Positions 51,110 to 59,850 of a stretch of 64,000 nucleotides of DNA are shown here, one piece after another. The notes under the pieces were generated by a model. It worked only from the letters and a program-made list of their open reading frames with translations. It was not told the DNA's origin and ran no database searches. Position numbers and translations under genes: made by a program. The first letter of the stretch is position 1; each line of letters begins with the position of its first letter. The DNA lies in NCBI RefSeq assembly GCF_023702065.1, contig NZ_QFDM01000003.1, positions 1-64,000 on the forward strand. Reading direction: 5' to 3'. This DNA comes from Methanoculleus oceani. GTDB taxonomy: Archaea > Halobacteriota > Methanomicrobia > Methanomicrobiales > Methanoculleaceae.

Positions 51110-51476
51110 TTTTAGTTCAACTACTGGAAAATACGGTCAATCAATTCAATAAAGGTTTTGTTGTTAACATTTCGGGCGTTATTTTACCGGAATGCGGCTT
51201 CGGCGCACCTCCGGCACGATAACCCCCGGGTTAGTATTGTATGTAATATAATGAATATTATATACGATATATTTTTCCACGCACTTTTCGGGGACTCATT
51301 GCGCCGTTATTGCCGGATCCGGGAGCCGAAAAGGGTTTTCGGATCAGGCCGGTATGCGAGCGAGACCGCGCATGCCGCCCGTCAGGCAGGCTCCCGGACG
51401 ACGAGCCCCCGGCGGAAGACGCCCCCTGTTGCGCCGGGGAACAAGTATAATGCTCCCGGCATTGACATATATGCAC
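51110..51476. promoter_or_regulatory. AT-rich control region between the eha-fwd operon and tRNA-Leu
   Basis: No gene is seen. On the minus strand CTTTATTGAATTG (about 51137-51150) is the likely TATA region of the eha-fwd operon. Farther up an inverted repeat ATATAAT-gaat-ATTATAT (51246-51263) next to GATATATTTTT may be a regulator site or a second promoter. On the plus strand ACAAGTATAA (51441-51450) lies about 26 bp before the tRNA and is its probable TATA box. Confidence 0.5.
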
Positions 51477-51561
51477 GCGGGGGTTGCCGAGCCAGGTCAA
51501 AGGCGCTGGATTTAGGGTCCAGTCTCGAAGGAGTTCAAGGGTTCGAATCCCTTCCCCCGCA
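51477..51561 (+). tRNA. tRNA-Leu (UAG anticodon)
   Basis: The 85-nt gene pairs GCGGGGG at its 5' end with CCCCCGC and then the discriminator A at 51561. The anticodon arm CTGGA-TTTAGGG-TCCAG gives anticodon TAG (reads CUA leucine codons). The long variable arm and the T-arm AGGGTTCGAATCCCT confirm a class II tRNA. The 3' CCA is not encoded and no intron is visible. Confidence 0.97.
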
Positions 51562-51739
51562 TGAGCATTCTCGTTCAGGCGTCCCTAACCCGAAAAACCG
51601 TCTTTCTTACGCGTTAACCGTGACACTTCGTGCCGCCTCCCCGCGCAGGCCGACACTCCCCTGCCGGGAGGGACGCCAGTCCCTCCACCCCGGAGCGGTC
51701 CCGAATCGGCACAACCCCACCGAATGGCTACCGTCTCCC

Positions 51740-54010
51740 TCACGTCAGCTCGTGTTTCCGGAGAAACTCCCGGACCTGCCTCGACTCGATCCAGCCCCGG
51801 TCGAGTTCCCGGACGTAGCTGTTGATCCGCTCGACCTGCTCCTGGATCCTCTCTACCGCCGTCTCTTCCTCGAGCAGCTCTGTCATGCCGAGGATCACCT
51901 GCAGCGGCTGGCGGATGTGGTCGCCGAGGATCGCGAACTGCTCGATGTTCCGCTCGATCTGCTCGAACGCCTGCTGCCGGAGCTGCTCCTCATGTTTCCG
52001 CTCGGTGATGTCCCTGCCGACCACGTGCACCCCGACTACCGTTCGATCGCGGACGATCGGGGATTCGTTCAGCTCGAGGAACGCCCCGGACCCGTCTTTG
52101 CGGCGGAACTCGATCTCGAGCCCCTCGACCGGCTCGCCCCGGGTTATCTTCTTTCGTCCCTCCTCCCACGCAGGGAGCGACGACGGGACGACGTAGTCGC
52201 GGCATTTGCAGCCGATGAGTTCGTCGGGACTGTAACCAAGGATCCTCATCACCGCCGGGGATATGTAGGCGATCCCGCTTTCGTGGTAGCAGGTGTAGAT
52301 CATATCGAAACTCTGCTGCATGATCTCCCGGAACTGCGATTCGCTCTTCAGAAGGCATTCCCGCGCCTGAAAACGCTCGATCGTCCTTCCGAGACGTCTC
52401 GCAACGGTATCGATCAACGCCCGCTCCTCCCGGAGGAACGGGCCGTCGGACTCTTCCGGTCTCTCGCGGAGATAGCAGACCACCACCATGCCGACCGTCT
52501 CGGCGTTGACGATGACCGGAGATGCCTGCCGCCAGGGTGTCTCCCGGAACTGTTCCGTCCTGTACTCGCGCCCGCGCACCGTGATCCTGGCGACGGCATC
52601 CTCCGGGTACTGCCAGCCGGAAGGAAGAGCCCGGACGACTTCGCCGAAGATCTCGTCGAGCGAGGTCCCCGGCTGCTCGATGATCCGGGATAACTCGTAA
52701 AGGGTTGAGAGTTCTTTTACCCGCTCGTTCAGGTCATGTGTCCGTTTCCGCAGGGCATCCTCCGCCTGCTTTATCTCGGTGATATCCCTCGTAATGACCG
52801 CGATCCGGGTGACGGTATCGTGCGCATCCCTGACCGGGTAGAGGACGGCATCGTACCGCCGTCCCTCCCGTGTATCTTCGAATCGTGTGCGCCTGCCTGA
52901 GGCGGCGACCTCGCGGAGGCGGGCCGCGTATACTTCCGCCACATCCGGCGGGAAGAGTTCAGACGCAGTCATGCCGATGAGGGCCTCCCGGGAGAGCCCA
53001 AACCGCCGGGTCGCTGTCTCGTTGACGTCGATAAGTCTGCCTTCTGCATCGACGAGAACGATCATCTCTTCTGGGGCGTCGAGGAGGGCACGGGCCGTCG
53101 CCTCGCTCTCCCGGCGTTCGTCTTCGGCGCGTTTCCGGTCGGTGATGTCGTAGAGCTGCTCGACGATGAACGCCACTTCTCCCTGCGGATCGAGGATCGG
53201 ACTTGCCCGGCACTCCAGATAACGCCCGAGTTCGGGCACGAACTTCTCGACGACCTCCCGCTTTCTGCTCTCGAGCGCCCTGGCCGTCGCGCAGACTGTG
53301 CAGGGTCCGGTCCGCCCGAGGAGGTCGTAGCACTTCCGCCCCCTCACCTCCTCCGGCGTCATCCCGAGCATCTCGTAGCCGGCACGGTTGTAGCGCAGGA
53401 TCGTGTGGTCCGGGAGCTGGACGCCGACGATGTCGCCGAGGTTCTCAAAGAGCCCCTCGAGCAGGGTGTTCGCCTCCTCCAGGCGGCGTCGGGTCTGTTC
53501 CTCCCCGGTGACATCCTGCCAGGCGACGACGGCGCCGGAGATCACGCCGTCCATGACGATAGGCGAGGCGGATACGACGACGTGAAGATCCTCGCCCCCG
53601 GGCTCATGGATGGCAAACCGGCAGGATTTCAGCGTCTCTCCCCTGAGCGCCCGATGCCCGGGGAGGTCCTCGGGCCGGACAGGTTCGCCGGCAGGGTACC
53701 TGATCGCTGCATCCCCGGACGTATCCCGCCTCCCCAGGAGTGCCCGGACTATCCTGTTCTCTTTGCCCGGACCCGCCACGACCACCCCGCCGTCTGCGTC
53801 GTAGACGATCCCCTGCCTGCCGATGGCAGCGAGAAGCGCATCGCGCTCCAGTTCTACCTGGACGGCCCGCGCGGCAAGATTCCGGTTCTCAGCGATCAGA
53901 GCCTCGATGCCTGCTTTCAGTCTCTCCCGTGACCGCCGGTCGAGAGTGGGGGCGGCATCCTGTAGCATCTGCAGAATGTCGGCGGGATACTCATTGTGCA
54001 GTTCCTCCAT
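51740..54010 (-). CDS. Multi-PAS/GAF sensor protein with a kinase dimerisation-like tail but no ATPase domain
   Basis: The 756-aa soluble protein has an N-terminal coiled coil (residues 1-55), PAS domains at about 55-175, 190-300, 305-430 and 590-690, and a GAF domain at about 445-590. PAS 2 includes 'GRTGPCTVCATAR', a cysteine pair that might bind a cofactor or heme. The C terminus 'FEQIERNIEQFAILGDHIRQPLQVILGMTELLEEE' looks like the helical DHp region of histidine kinases ('DHIRQPL' as H-box), but the protein stops there without a HATPase. It must signal by partner binding. GGTGA lies four bases before ATG 54010. Confidence 0.85.
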   Translation of the reverse strand: MEELHNEYPADILQMLQDAAPTLDRRSRERLKAGIEALIAENRNLAARAVQVELERDALLAAIGRQGIVYDADGGVVVAGPGKENRIVRALLGRRDTSGDAAIRYPAGEPVRPEDLPGHRALRGETLKSCRFAIHEPGGEDLHVVVSASPIVMDGVISGAVVAWQDVTGEEQTRRRLEEANTLLEGLFENLGDIVGVQLPDHTILRYNRAGYEMLGMTPEEVRGRKCYDLLGRTGPCTVCATARALESRKREVVEKFVPELGRYLECRASPILDPQGEVAFIVEQLYDITDRKRAEDERRESEATARALLDAPEEMIVLVDAEGRLIDVNETATRRFGLSREALIGMTASELFPPDVAEVYAARLREVAASGRRTRFEDTREGRRYDAVLYPVRDAHDTVTRIAVITRDITEIKQAEDALRKRTHDLNERVKELSTLYELSRIIEQPGTSLDEIFGEVVRALPSGWQYPEDAVARITVRGREYRTEQFRETPWRQASPVIVNAETVGMVVVCYLRERPEESDGPFLREERALIDTVARRLGRTIERFQARECLLKSESQFREIMQQSFDMIYTCYHESGIAYISPAVMRILGYSPDELIGCKCRDYVVPSSLPAWEEGRKKITRGEPVEGLEIEFRRKDGSGAFLELNESPIVRDRTVVGVHVVGRDITERKHEEQLRQQAFEQIERNIEQFAILGDHIRQPLQVILGMTELLEEETAVERIQEQVERINSYVRELDRGWIESRQVREFLRKHELT

Positions 54011-54543
54011 CAGGTCACCCCGGTTCAGGACAGTTCCGGCACCCGCATAGCTTTACTCTCCCCCGGACCCCCCGGCAGGGGAGGCGGGACGGGTCTGCCC
54101 GCTCCTGCAACAGAACGAGAACTTCCACGGCAGCCGGTTTCCGCATCGGGTGCGGCACAGCGCGGATCTTGCCGCGCGTAGCGGCAGGGGCACTCCGTAT
54201 TCCTATCGGTTGCCCGGCGAGCTCGCCGGACAGCCGGTGCATCGTGGACAGTTCTGCAGGCGTGGTATGAGACATTGAAACATCATCCGTTCGGGCAGGT
54301 CAAAACCAGATACAAGTATAATTTTGATCAGATAAAATGAATTGGCACCGGAAATCCTCTGCCGGAAGGCTGAACCGGCTCAGAAGGAGTGCCGTCTGCG
54401 GCCTGCGAAGCCCTGACCGGGAGAGGTGTGCCGGTCTTCGCCGTCCGGGCACAGCCGCAGGCGGGCGATCGAAATTTAGATGACCGATACGGGTATGTCA
54501 GTGGTGCGGCTGGAGATCCTGTCGACCCGCATCTGGCGCGATA
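54011..54543. other. 533-nt intergenic region
   Basis: No gene is supported on either strand. The region 54300-54345 is AT-rich with AAGTATAATTTTGATC, a possible TATA box for trkH, though more than 200 bp upstream of it. AAATTTAGATG near 54472 is closer. Bases 54050-54290 are GC-rich with no recognisable element. Confidence 0.4.
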
Positions 54544-56055
54544 ATGGTTCACGGCAAAAACCATTCCTCCCCGGCGTTCCCCGGCAAAAAAGTACCGCCG
54601 GCGGCAAACAGCCAGTTCGCGATCATTGCCCCCGACCTCGGGCTCATATTCCTCTTCATCGCGCTGGTATCGTGCACCCCGCTCCTCGTCGGTCTCTGGT
54701 ACGGCGAGACCGATCTCCTCCTCCCGATGGCCTCGGCTCCGGCGGGGTTCGGCATCATCGGGATCTGGCTTGCCGGTATCCCGAAGGCGGAGGGAGAGGC
54801 GCACCTCACCGTCGCGCTCTCGGCGGTCGCCCTGATCTGGCTCGCCGCCGCACTGATAGGCGCGCTGCCGTATACGCTCGGTCTCGGGATCTCCTACACC
54901 GACAGCGTCTTCGAGGCGATGTCGGGCTGGACGGGCACGGGGCTCTCCCTTCTCCCGTCGGTCGATACCACGCCGAGGACGATCCTCTTCTGGCGGTCGC
55001 TGACCCAGTGGATGGGCGGGCTCGGGATCGTCGCGTTCACCATCGCTCTCGCGGGCAGGTCGGGTCTGACGCGGTTCCGGCTCTACCGCTCGGAAGGGCG
55101 GTCCGAGACGTTCATGCCGAGCGTCGTGGCCACGGCCATAGAGATGTGGCGGATCTACCTGGTCCTCACGGCCCTCGGCATCGGGCTCGTCCTCCTCTCG
55201 GGGATACCCTTCTGGGACGCCGCGAACATCGTCATGACGGCGGTATCGACCGGCGGGTTTGCGGTTCATACGGCCGGCATCCTCTACTACGAGAGCCCGC
55301 TCCTTGAGATGCTCGTCGTCCCGATCATGATCGCCGGAGCCCTGCCGTTCAAACTCTATTTCCTCCTCTACTACCGGAGAAGGTTCGGTCTCCTCGCGGA
55401 CCGGCAGGCAATCCTCCTCTTTGCGCTCATCCTTGCCGGGTGCGCCGTCGTCACCTTCGATCTCGTATCCATCTCATCCCTGACGCCCGCGGAGGCGCTC
55501 CGGCAGGGCATCTTCATGACGGTGAGCGGCATCACCTGCACCGGGTTCCAGAACGGGGATCCCCGCAGCTGGTACGGCACGACGGTGATGGTCCTCGCCG
55601 CGCTGATGCTCGTCGGCGGAGCGGCGGGGAGCACCGCCGGCGGCATCAAACTCGGCCGGGTAATCCTCGGCCTTGAGCTCCTCAAGTGGTGGTTCCGGAG
55701 GCTTCATACCGGCTGGCGGGCGATCACCCCGCTCCGGCACGACGGGCGGCCGATCCTCGAGCACCTCCCGGAGTACGAGGTCTCAAAGAGCATGCTCGTC
55801 GTCATGCTCTTCGTCCTGATGGTCGCGGTCGCCACCCTCCTCCTGCTCCACCTTGCGCCGCAGGACGGGTTCGACTCCGCCGACGTCATCTTCGAGGTCG
55901 TCTCCGCCGCATCCAACGTCGGGATCAGCACCGGGTTCGTGAACCCCGGCATGAGTCCAGCAGCGAAGTGGCTCTTCATCATCGTCATGTGGGCGGGGAG
56001 GCTGGAGATCGTGCCCGTCATCGCCCTGGTGGCCGGGGCGTCACGGAGGCTGTAA
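54544..56055 (+). CDS. trkH: TrkH-family potassium transporter
   Basis: The 503-aa membrane protein has the four P-loop/helix repeats of TrkH/KtrB, with selectivity-filter segments 'MSGWTGTGLS', 'AVSTGGFAV', 'VSGITCTGFQ' and 'SAASNVGISTGF'. The 'WRSLTQWMGGLGIVAFTIAL' and 'LMLVGGAAGSTAGGIKLGRVILGLE' motifs are diagnostic. It needs a TrkA/KtrA-type partner, which is not in the window. The start at 54544 has no obvious Shine-Dalgarno site; a start slightly downstream is possible, since residues 1-25 are hydrophilic and unconserved. Confidence 0.92.
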   Translation: MVHGKNHSSPAFPGKKVPPAANSQFAIIAPDLGLIFLFIALVSCTPLLVGLWYGETDLLLPMASAPAGFGIIGIWLAGIPKAEGEAHLTVALSAVALIWLAAALIGALPYTLGLGISYTDSVFEAMSGWTGTGLSLLPSVDTTPRTILFWRSLTQWMGGLGIVAFTIALAGRSGLTRFRLYRSEGRSETFMPSVVATAIEMWRIYLVLTALGIGLVLLSGIPFWDAANIVMTAVSTGGFAVHTAGILYYESPLLEMLVVPIMIAGALPFKLYFLLYYRRRFGLLADRQAILLFALILAGCAVVTFDLVSISSLTPAEALRQGIFMTVSGITCTGFQNGDPRSWYGTTVMVLAALMLVGGAAGSTAGGIKLGRVILGLELLKWWFRRLHTGWRAITPLRHDGRPILEHLPEYEVSKSMLVVMLFVLMVAVATLLLLHLAPQDGFDSADVIFEVVSAASNVGISTGFVNPGMSPAAKWLFIIVMWAGRLEIVPVIALVAGASRRL

Positions 56056-56150
56056 TCCGCTGGACTCCGTTGATGATACGGCGTAACGAGAGAGGATAGT
56101 ATGCCGGACCGGGTATCCGGCCAAAAAGGGGGTGTGTAAAGGGTGGAGGC

Positions 56151-56231
56151 TTAGTTCTTCTTAGCCTTGTCCTGAACCTTCTCCGCCTTCTTGTCCTGCT
56201 TCTTATCCTGAGACTTCTTGTCCTTTCCCAT
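56151..56231 (-). CDS. 26-aa lysine-rich microprotein
   Basis: The peptide reads MGKDKKSQDKKQDKKAEKVQ followed by DKAKKN. It is nearly half lysine, with DKK repeats and no hydrophobic stretch. A very strong Shine-Dalgarno sequence (AAGGAGGTG, at about 56240-56248) lies nine bases before ATG, and a good TATA box lies farther up, so translation is credible despite the size. Function unknown; such peptides may bind RNA or DNA. It is convergent with trkH, with about 95 bp between the stops. Confidence 0.62.
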   Translation of the reverse strand: MGKDKKSQDKKQDKKAEKVQDKAKKN

Positions 56232-56282
56232 GAATAACACACCTCCTTCCCGAGGTGGGATATATCTGATGTCAACTGTTCC

Positions 56283-56295
56283 GGATATATATTTT
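56283..56295 (-). promoter_or_regulatory. TATA box of the microprotein gene
   Basis: On the minus strand TAAAATATATATCC is a strong archaeal TATA box. Transcription would begin at about 56262 and give a leader of about 30 nt with the Shine-Dalgarno site inside. Confidence 0.6.
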
Positions 56296-56434
56296 ACGCT
56301 TGATCTGCCATTTTTTCTCAAAATTAGGCGAAATCGGGCGATTTTAATCGCCGTCGGGACATGGGGAGAACGGGGGTCGCACCACCGGGGCGCTACAACG
56401 CGAGATCGGAAAATCAGGTGCCGGCGGGGGGCAC

Positions 56435-56755
56435 CTACACCCCGCGCCTGACCCCGGAGAGCATGTAGAGCACGATCAGGGAGAGTCCCCCGATCACCTC
56501 GACGCCTATCACGAGGGCCACGACCGGGATCGCGCCGGCAACCGCGAGGCCCCCGGATATCGGCCCGAGTTCGGCCGGTGTTCCTGCAGGCGCCGATCCC
56601 GGCTCGGCAAGCCAGTCGCAGAAGAGCGCTGTACCGACCGCAAACATGACAACCGCCATGAGGATGAAGATGAGCAGCCCCATGACCTCGATCTTTCGTA
56701 GCGGTTTTCCCGCAATGCGCACTGATGCCATCTTTGCACCCCTGCTCTCATGCAT
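56435..56755 (-). CDS. Predicted two-helix membrane protein
   Basis: The 106-aa protein has helices at 'VMGLLIFILMAVVMFAVGTALFCDWL' and 'GGLAVAGAIPVVALVIGVEVIGGLSLIVLYML', a Pro/Gly-rich outer loop, and basic ends. ATG 56755 is preferred because GGGGGTG precedes it by seven bases; GTG 56764 is possible. No family is recognised. Confidence 0.6.
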   Translation of the reverse strand: MHESRGAKMASVRIAGKPLRKIEVMGLLIFILMAVVMFAVGTALFCDWLAEPGSAPAGTPAELGPISGGLAVAGAIPVVALVIGVEVIGGLSLIVLYMLSGVRRGV

Positions 56756-57300
56756 GTCGTTCACCCCCGCCTCGCCCGGTCACCCGGCGTTTCCCGAATG
56801 TAGTCGTCTCCGCAGGACGTGCCTCAAGCGTACGCCGTGGAGTGAGTCCGGCGCACGGGACCCGCCGGCCGGCAGTTACGGTTCCGGCCGGGGTTCTGAA
56901 GTCGATCGCCATAACAGGGAGGGCTGATGCTGTATCTGCGGTCCTTGCAGCCAGCAGACGGGAGGTCACGGAATCACCCGATACATTCGGTATCTCTCCG
57001 TTCACCAGTGTAGAATCGTTGACGCACCGATGCCGAAGCCGCGGGCACAATTCTACATGATTGAACATGACAATACTATGAGACAGAGGATGTATTTAAT
57101 GGTACGCATCACGCCGTCCGCTGCACCCGGAGAGCCGCGTTCCCGGGGGATGCAATGCGCACCCGGCGTTTCATCCGCCGATACCGCCGCAGGATGGGGG
57201 CGACCTCTCACCGGGTAAAACTTCCGTTTCAGGGAAATACTGCGGGGAAGATCCGGAATACACCAAGATTTTTATCCGTTTCCCCCCAACGGATATAAGA
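56756..57300. other. 545-nt intergenic region
   Basis: Open frames here on both strands have low-complexity Arg/Ser composition and no protein-like pattern. The AT-rich stretch 57057-57110 and AGATTTTTATCCG near 57267 are possible promoter pieces for the gene at 57301. I see no RNA gene. Confidence 0.4.
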
Positions 57301-58710
57301 ATGCCTCGCATCTACCTCGGAAAGATCCTGCTCCGCTGGTGCGACTCCTGTCACGCTCCCGTGCTCTCCGGGGTCTGCGCCTGCGGGGCCCCGACCCGCC
57401 CGGTAGCCGTCACGCCGCCGGGAGACGCACGCCCTGCGTTTCCCGACGACGTCGAGCGGGTCAACCGCATATTCAGCGAGCATTTCGGAGCGCCGCTGAT
57501 ACCTGAGGGTCATATCGCGCTCCTGAACAAGGTCCCCGCCGATGACCGCATGGACGAGATCGTCCTCGGCGGCGCGGTCGTGGGCGCGATCCGCTACTTC
57601 CCGGAGGAGCGGCGCTGGGAGCCCCTCCCGCGCCCGGCCGCCGCTGCCTACCTGCGGCCGACGAAGCGCTTCGTCGTCGTCGACGACGGCGCGATCCCGT
57701 CCATCCGTGATTCGGGGGCGAGCGTCCTCGCGCCGGGGCTCGTCGCGATCGACCCCGCCGTCGCAGAAGGCGACGAGGTCTTCATCCTGACGAGAGCCGG
57801 CGAGTGCATCGGCGTCGGCAGGGCAAAGGCCGACGCCGCTACCGCCGCGACGATGGAGCGGGGGCTCGTCGTCCGGACCCGCAAAAACGTGCCCTCGATC
57901 TGTGTACCCGGCGAGGCGACGTGGGAGGATGCCGTCCGAGCAAACGAACAGGTCCTCGCGGACTACGAGGCCGCGAGCATCCGGTTCGTCAGAGAGGTCG
58001 CGGAGCAGAACCCACAGAAGCCCACGGTCTCCTACTCCGGCGGGAAGGACAGCCTCGCAACCCTGCTCGTCGTCTTAAAGGCGCTCGGCCCGGTGCCGCT
58101 CCTCTTCGCCGACACGGGGCTCGAGTTCCCGGAGACCTGCGAGAACGTGGACGAGGTGGCAGAACGTTACGGGCTCGACGTCTTCCAGGTCTGCGACGAG
58201 GAGACATTCTGGAAGACGTTCGAGGAGAACGGTCCGCCGGCCGTCGACAACCGCTGGTGCTGCAAGGTCTGCAAGCTCCACCCCGTCGGCCGCCTGATCG
58301 GCGAGCACTGGGGAGAATGCCTCTCGTTCATCGGGCAGCGGAAGTACGAATCGGTGCGGCGGATGCAGAGCAGGCGGGTCTGGAAAAACTCCCACGTCCC
58401 GCAGCAACTCTCGGCGGCTCCCATCCAGCAGTGGACGGCGATGCACGTCTGGCTCTACATCTTCCGCGAGAAGGCCCCCCACAACCGCCTCTACGAGCGG
58501 GGGCTCGACCGCATCGGGTGTTTCATGTGCCCCTCAAGCGACCTTGCGACGTTTGAGATCATCGGGGAGTCCCACCCTGAACTCCTGGAGATGTGGCACG
58601 GCAAACTCGCCAGGTGGCAGGAGAAGCAGGGGCTTCCCGACGACTGGATCGAGCGCGGGCTGTGGCGGAAGCGGGGAGATGCGGATGAAGAAGAAGATAG
58701 TTATAATTGA
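57301..58710 (+). CDS. PAPS reductase-family protein with zinc-ribbon head and PUA-like domain
   Basis: The 469-aa archaeal protein has an N-terminal zinc ribbon ('CDSCHAPVLSGVCACG'), a PUA domain at about residues 115-205 ('YLRPTKRFVVVDDGAIPSIRDSGASVLAPGLVAIDPAVAEGDEVFI'), and a PP-loop reductase domain ('VSYSGGKDSLATLLVVLKAL'). Cysteine motifs 'WCCKVCKLHP' and 'GCFMCPSS' probably carry an iron-sulfur cluster. PAPS-reductase relatives reduce sulfate esters, but PUA-containing ones may thiolate RNA; the actual substrate is unknown. The last 26 bases overlap hisH. Confidence 0.87.
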   Translation: MPRIYLGKILLRWCDSCHAPVLSGVCACGAPTRPVAVTPPGDARPAFPDDVERVNRIFSEHFGAPLIPEGHIALLNKVPADDRMDEIVLGGAVVGAIRYFPEERRWEPLPRPAAAAYLRPTKRFVVVDDGAIPSIRDSGASVLAPGLVAIDPAVAEGDEVFILTRAGECIGVGRAKADAATAATMERGLVVRTRKNVPSICVPGEATWEDAVRANEQVLADYEAASIRFVREVAEQNPQKPTVSYSGGKDSLATLLVVLKALGPVPLLFADTGLEFPETCENVDEVAERYGLDVFQVCDEETFWKTFEENGPPAVDNRWCCKVCKLHPVGRLIGEHWGECLSFIGQRKYESVRRMQSRRVWKNSHVPQQLSAAPIQQWTAMHVWLYIFREKAPHNRLYERGLDRIGCFMCPSSDLATFEIIGESHPELLEMWHGKLARWQEKQGLPDDWIERGLWRKRGDADEEEDSYN

Positions 58711-59293
58711 TTATGGCCTCGGCAACCTGCGGAGCGTCCTCCGGGGCCTCGAGCGGGCGGGAGCGGCGGCGACGATCACGGCGGACCCGGAGGCGATCGC
58801 GTCGGCCGACGGCATCGTCCTCCCCGGTGTGGGAGCATTCCGTGAGGGGATGGAGATGCTCGGCGACCTGAAGCAGGCCGTCCTTACCGCCGCCGTCGAT
58901 ACGCCGCTCCTCGGGATCTGCCTCGGGATGCAGATGCTCATGGACTCGAGCGAAGAGCACGGCGTCCACCGGGGGCTCGGCCTCGTGCCGGGAGACGTGA
59001 AACGGTTCGCCCCGGCCGCCGGGGAGAAGGTCCCCCACATGGGGTGGAACACCATCTGCATCGACCGGGAGACACCCCTCTTCGACGGGCTCCGCGAGGA
59101 GGAGTACGTCTACTTCGTCCACTCCTACTACGCAGCGGCCGCACCGGCCCATACCCTCGCAAGCACCGCCTATATCAGCCCCTTCGCCTCCGCCGTCAAC
59201 AACAATCTCACCTACGGGGTCCAGTTCCACCCCGAGAAGAGCGGCGCGGTCGGGCTGAAGATCCTTGAGAACTTCATAGAACGGGTCTGCTGA
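58685..59293 (+). CDS. hisH: Imidazole glycerol phosphate synthase, glutaminase subunit
   Basis: The 202-aa class I amidotransferase has its triad in 'LGICLGMQML' (catalytic Cys) and 'GVQFHPEKSG' (His and Glu), and the start 'MKKKIVIIDYGLGNLRSVLRGLERAG' is standard HisH. It supplies ammonia to HisF in histidine synthesis; hisF is not in the window. GGGGAG precedes ATG 58685. The reading frame overlaps the PAPS-like gene by 26 bases, so the two are co-transcribed though unrelated in pathway. Confidence 0.95.
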   Translation: MKKKIVIIDYGLGNLRSVLRGLERAGAAATITADPEAIASADGIVLPGVGAFREGMEMLGDLKQAVLTAAVDTPLLGICLGMQMLMDSSEEHGVHRGLGLVPGDVKRFAPAAGEKVPHMGWNTICIDRETPLFDGLREEEYVYFVHSYYAAAAPAHTLASTAYISPFASAVNNNLTYGVQFHPEKSGAVGLKILENFIERVC

Positions 59294-59316
59294 CCGGGGG
59301 CCTGCAGACAGGCACC

Positions 59317-59326
59317 CTGTTTTTAT
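59317..59326 (+). terminator. T-tract after hisH
   Basis: CTGTTTTTATC begins about 25 bases after the hisH stop, and GCTTTTTTGGC follows near 59345. Both are U-tract terminator candidates for the PAPS-like/hisH message. Confidence 0.4.
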
Positions 59327-59482
59327 CTCCCTGATGGGGGCGGTGCTTTTTTGGCTGCACGGGTGCCGCGGGGTTGACGGTCATCGGATTTACTGCTAGG
59401 ATCGCCTCAAGAGAGTTCGGGCGCCGCGAGGTGCGATACGAGTTTCTGGAGTGCAACGGACGGAACGGCCCGAACGAGGAGC

Positions 59483-59690
59483 AAACACCGTGCAGTGAAC
59501 CGTGGTGGCTATCGCCACGCGGGGTGGGGCTGACGGGGAGTGCGATGTTCCGACAGGAACGGAGCACGAGAAGGCCGAAGGCCTTGGAGGTGCGAGTGCA
59601 GCGAGCTTGAGCACCGTTAGGTGCGAGGTGCGAACGGAGTGAGCATGAGAAACTCGAAGAGTTTCGAGGGGGTCTCCCCCTCCCCTGTCT
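59483..59690. repeat. Mosaic dispersed repeat, first copy at 59.5 kb (reverse orientation)
   Basis: Read on the minus strand it gives GAGACAGGGGAGGGGGAGAC, then a TTCGAG hairpin, CACCTAACGGTGCTCAAGCTC, AAGGCCTTCGGCCTT, TCGGAACATCGCACTCCCCG and TGGCGATAGCCACCACGGTT (59498-59517). The order and spacing match 39566-39755, with an extra about 40 bp. The 59294-60003 gap has no gene. Confidence 0.7.
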
Positions 59691-59756
59691 CGCGCAAAGA
59701 TCCGCATACCTCACCACCCACCCCGCCCGGCCTCCGGCTTCCTCACCCGCACCTGC

Positions 59757-59850
59757 GGTGCTCATGCTCCGGCCCTACGGCCCGTCGCACCCCACACCTC
59801 GGGGCGGGGGCAGTCATGGCGATATCCAAGGAAAAGCCGTGCCTCAATTT
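59757..59850. repeat. Mosaic dispersed repeat, second copy at 59.8 kb
   Basis: GTGCTCATGCTCCGGCCCTA with a CGGCCC hairpin is followed by CAGTCATGGCGATATCC and AAAAGCCGTGC (59811-59842), the same module pair as at 34577-34610. Downstream to 60003 the sequence is unique. Confidence 0.62.

Noticed and set aside
56725-57218. Open frames in the 56.7-57.2 kb gap
   Set aside because: Low-complexity Arg/Ser/Pro composition in several frames at once, without ribosome sites or motifs.
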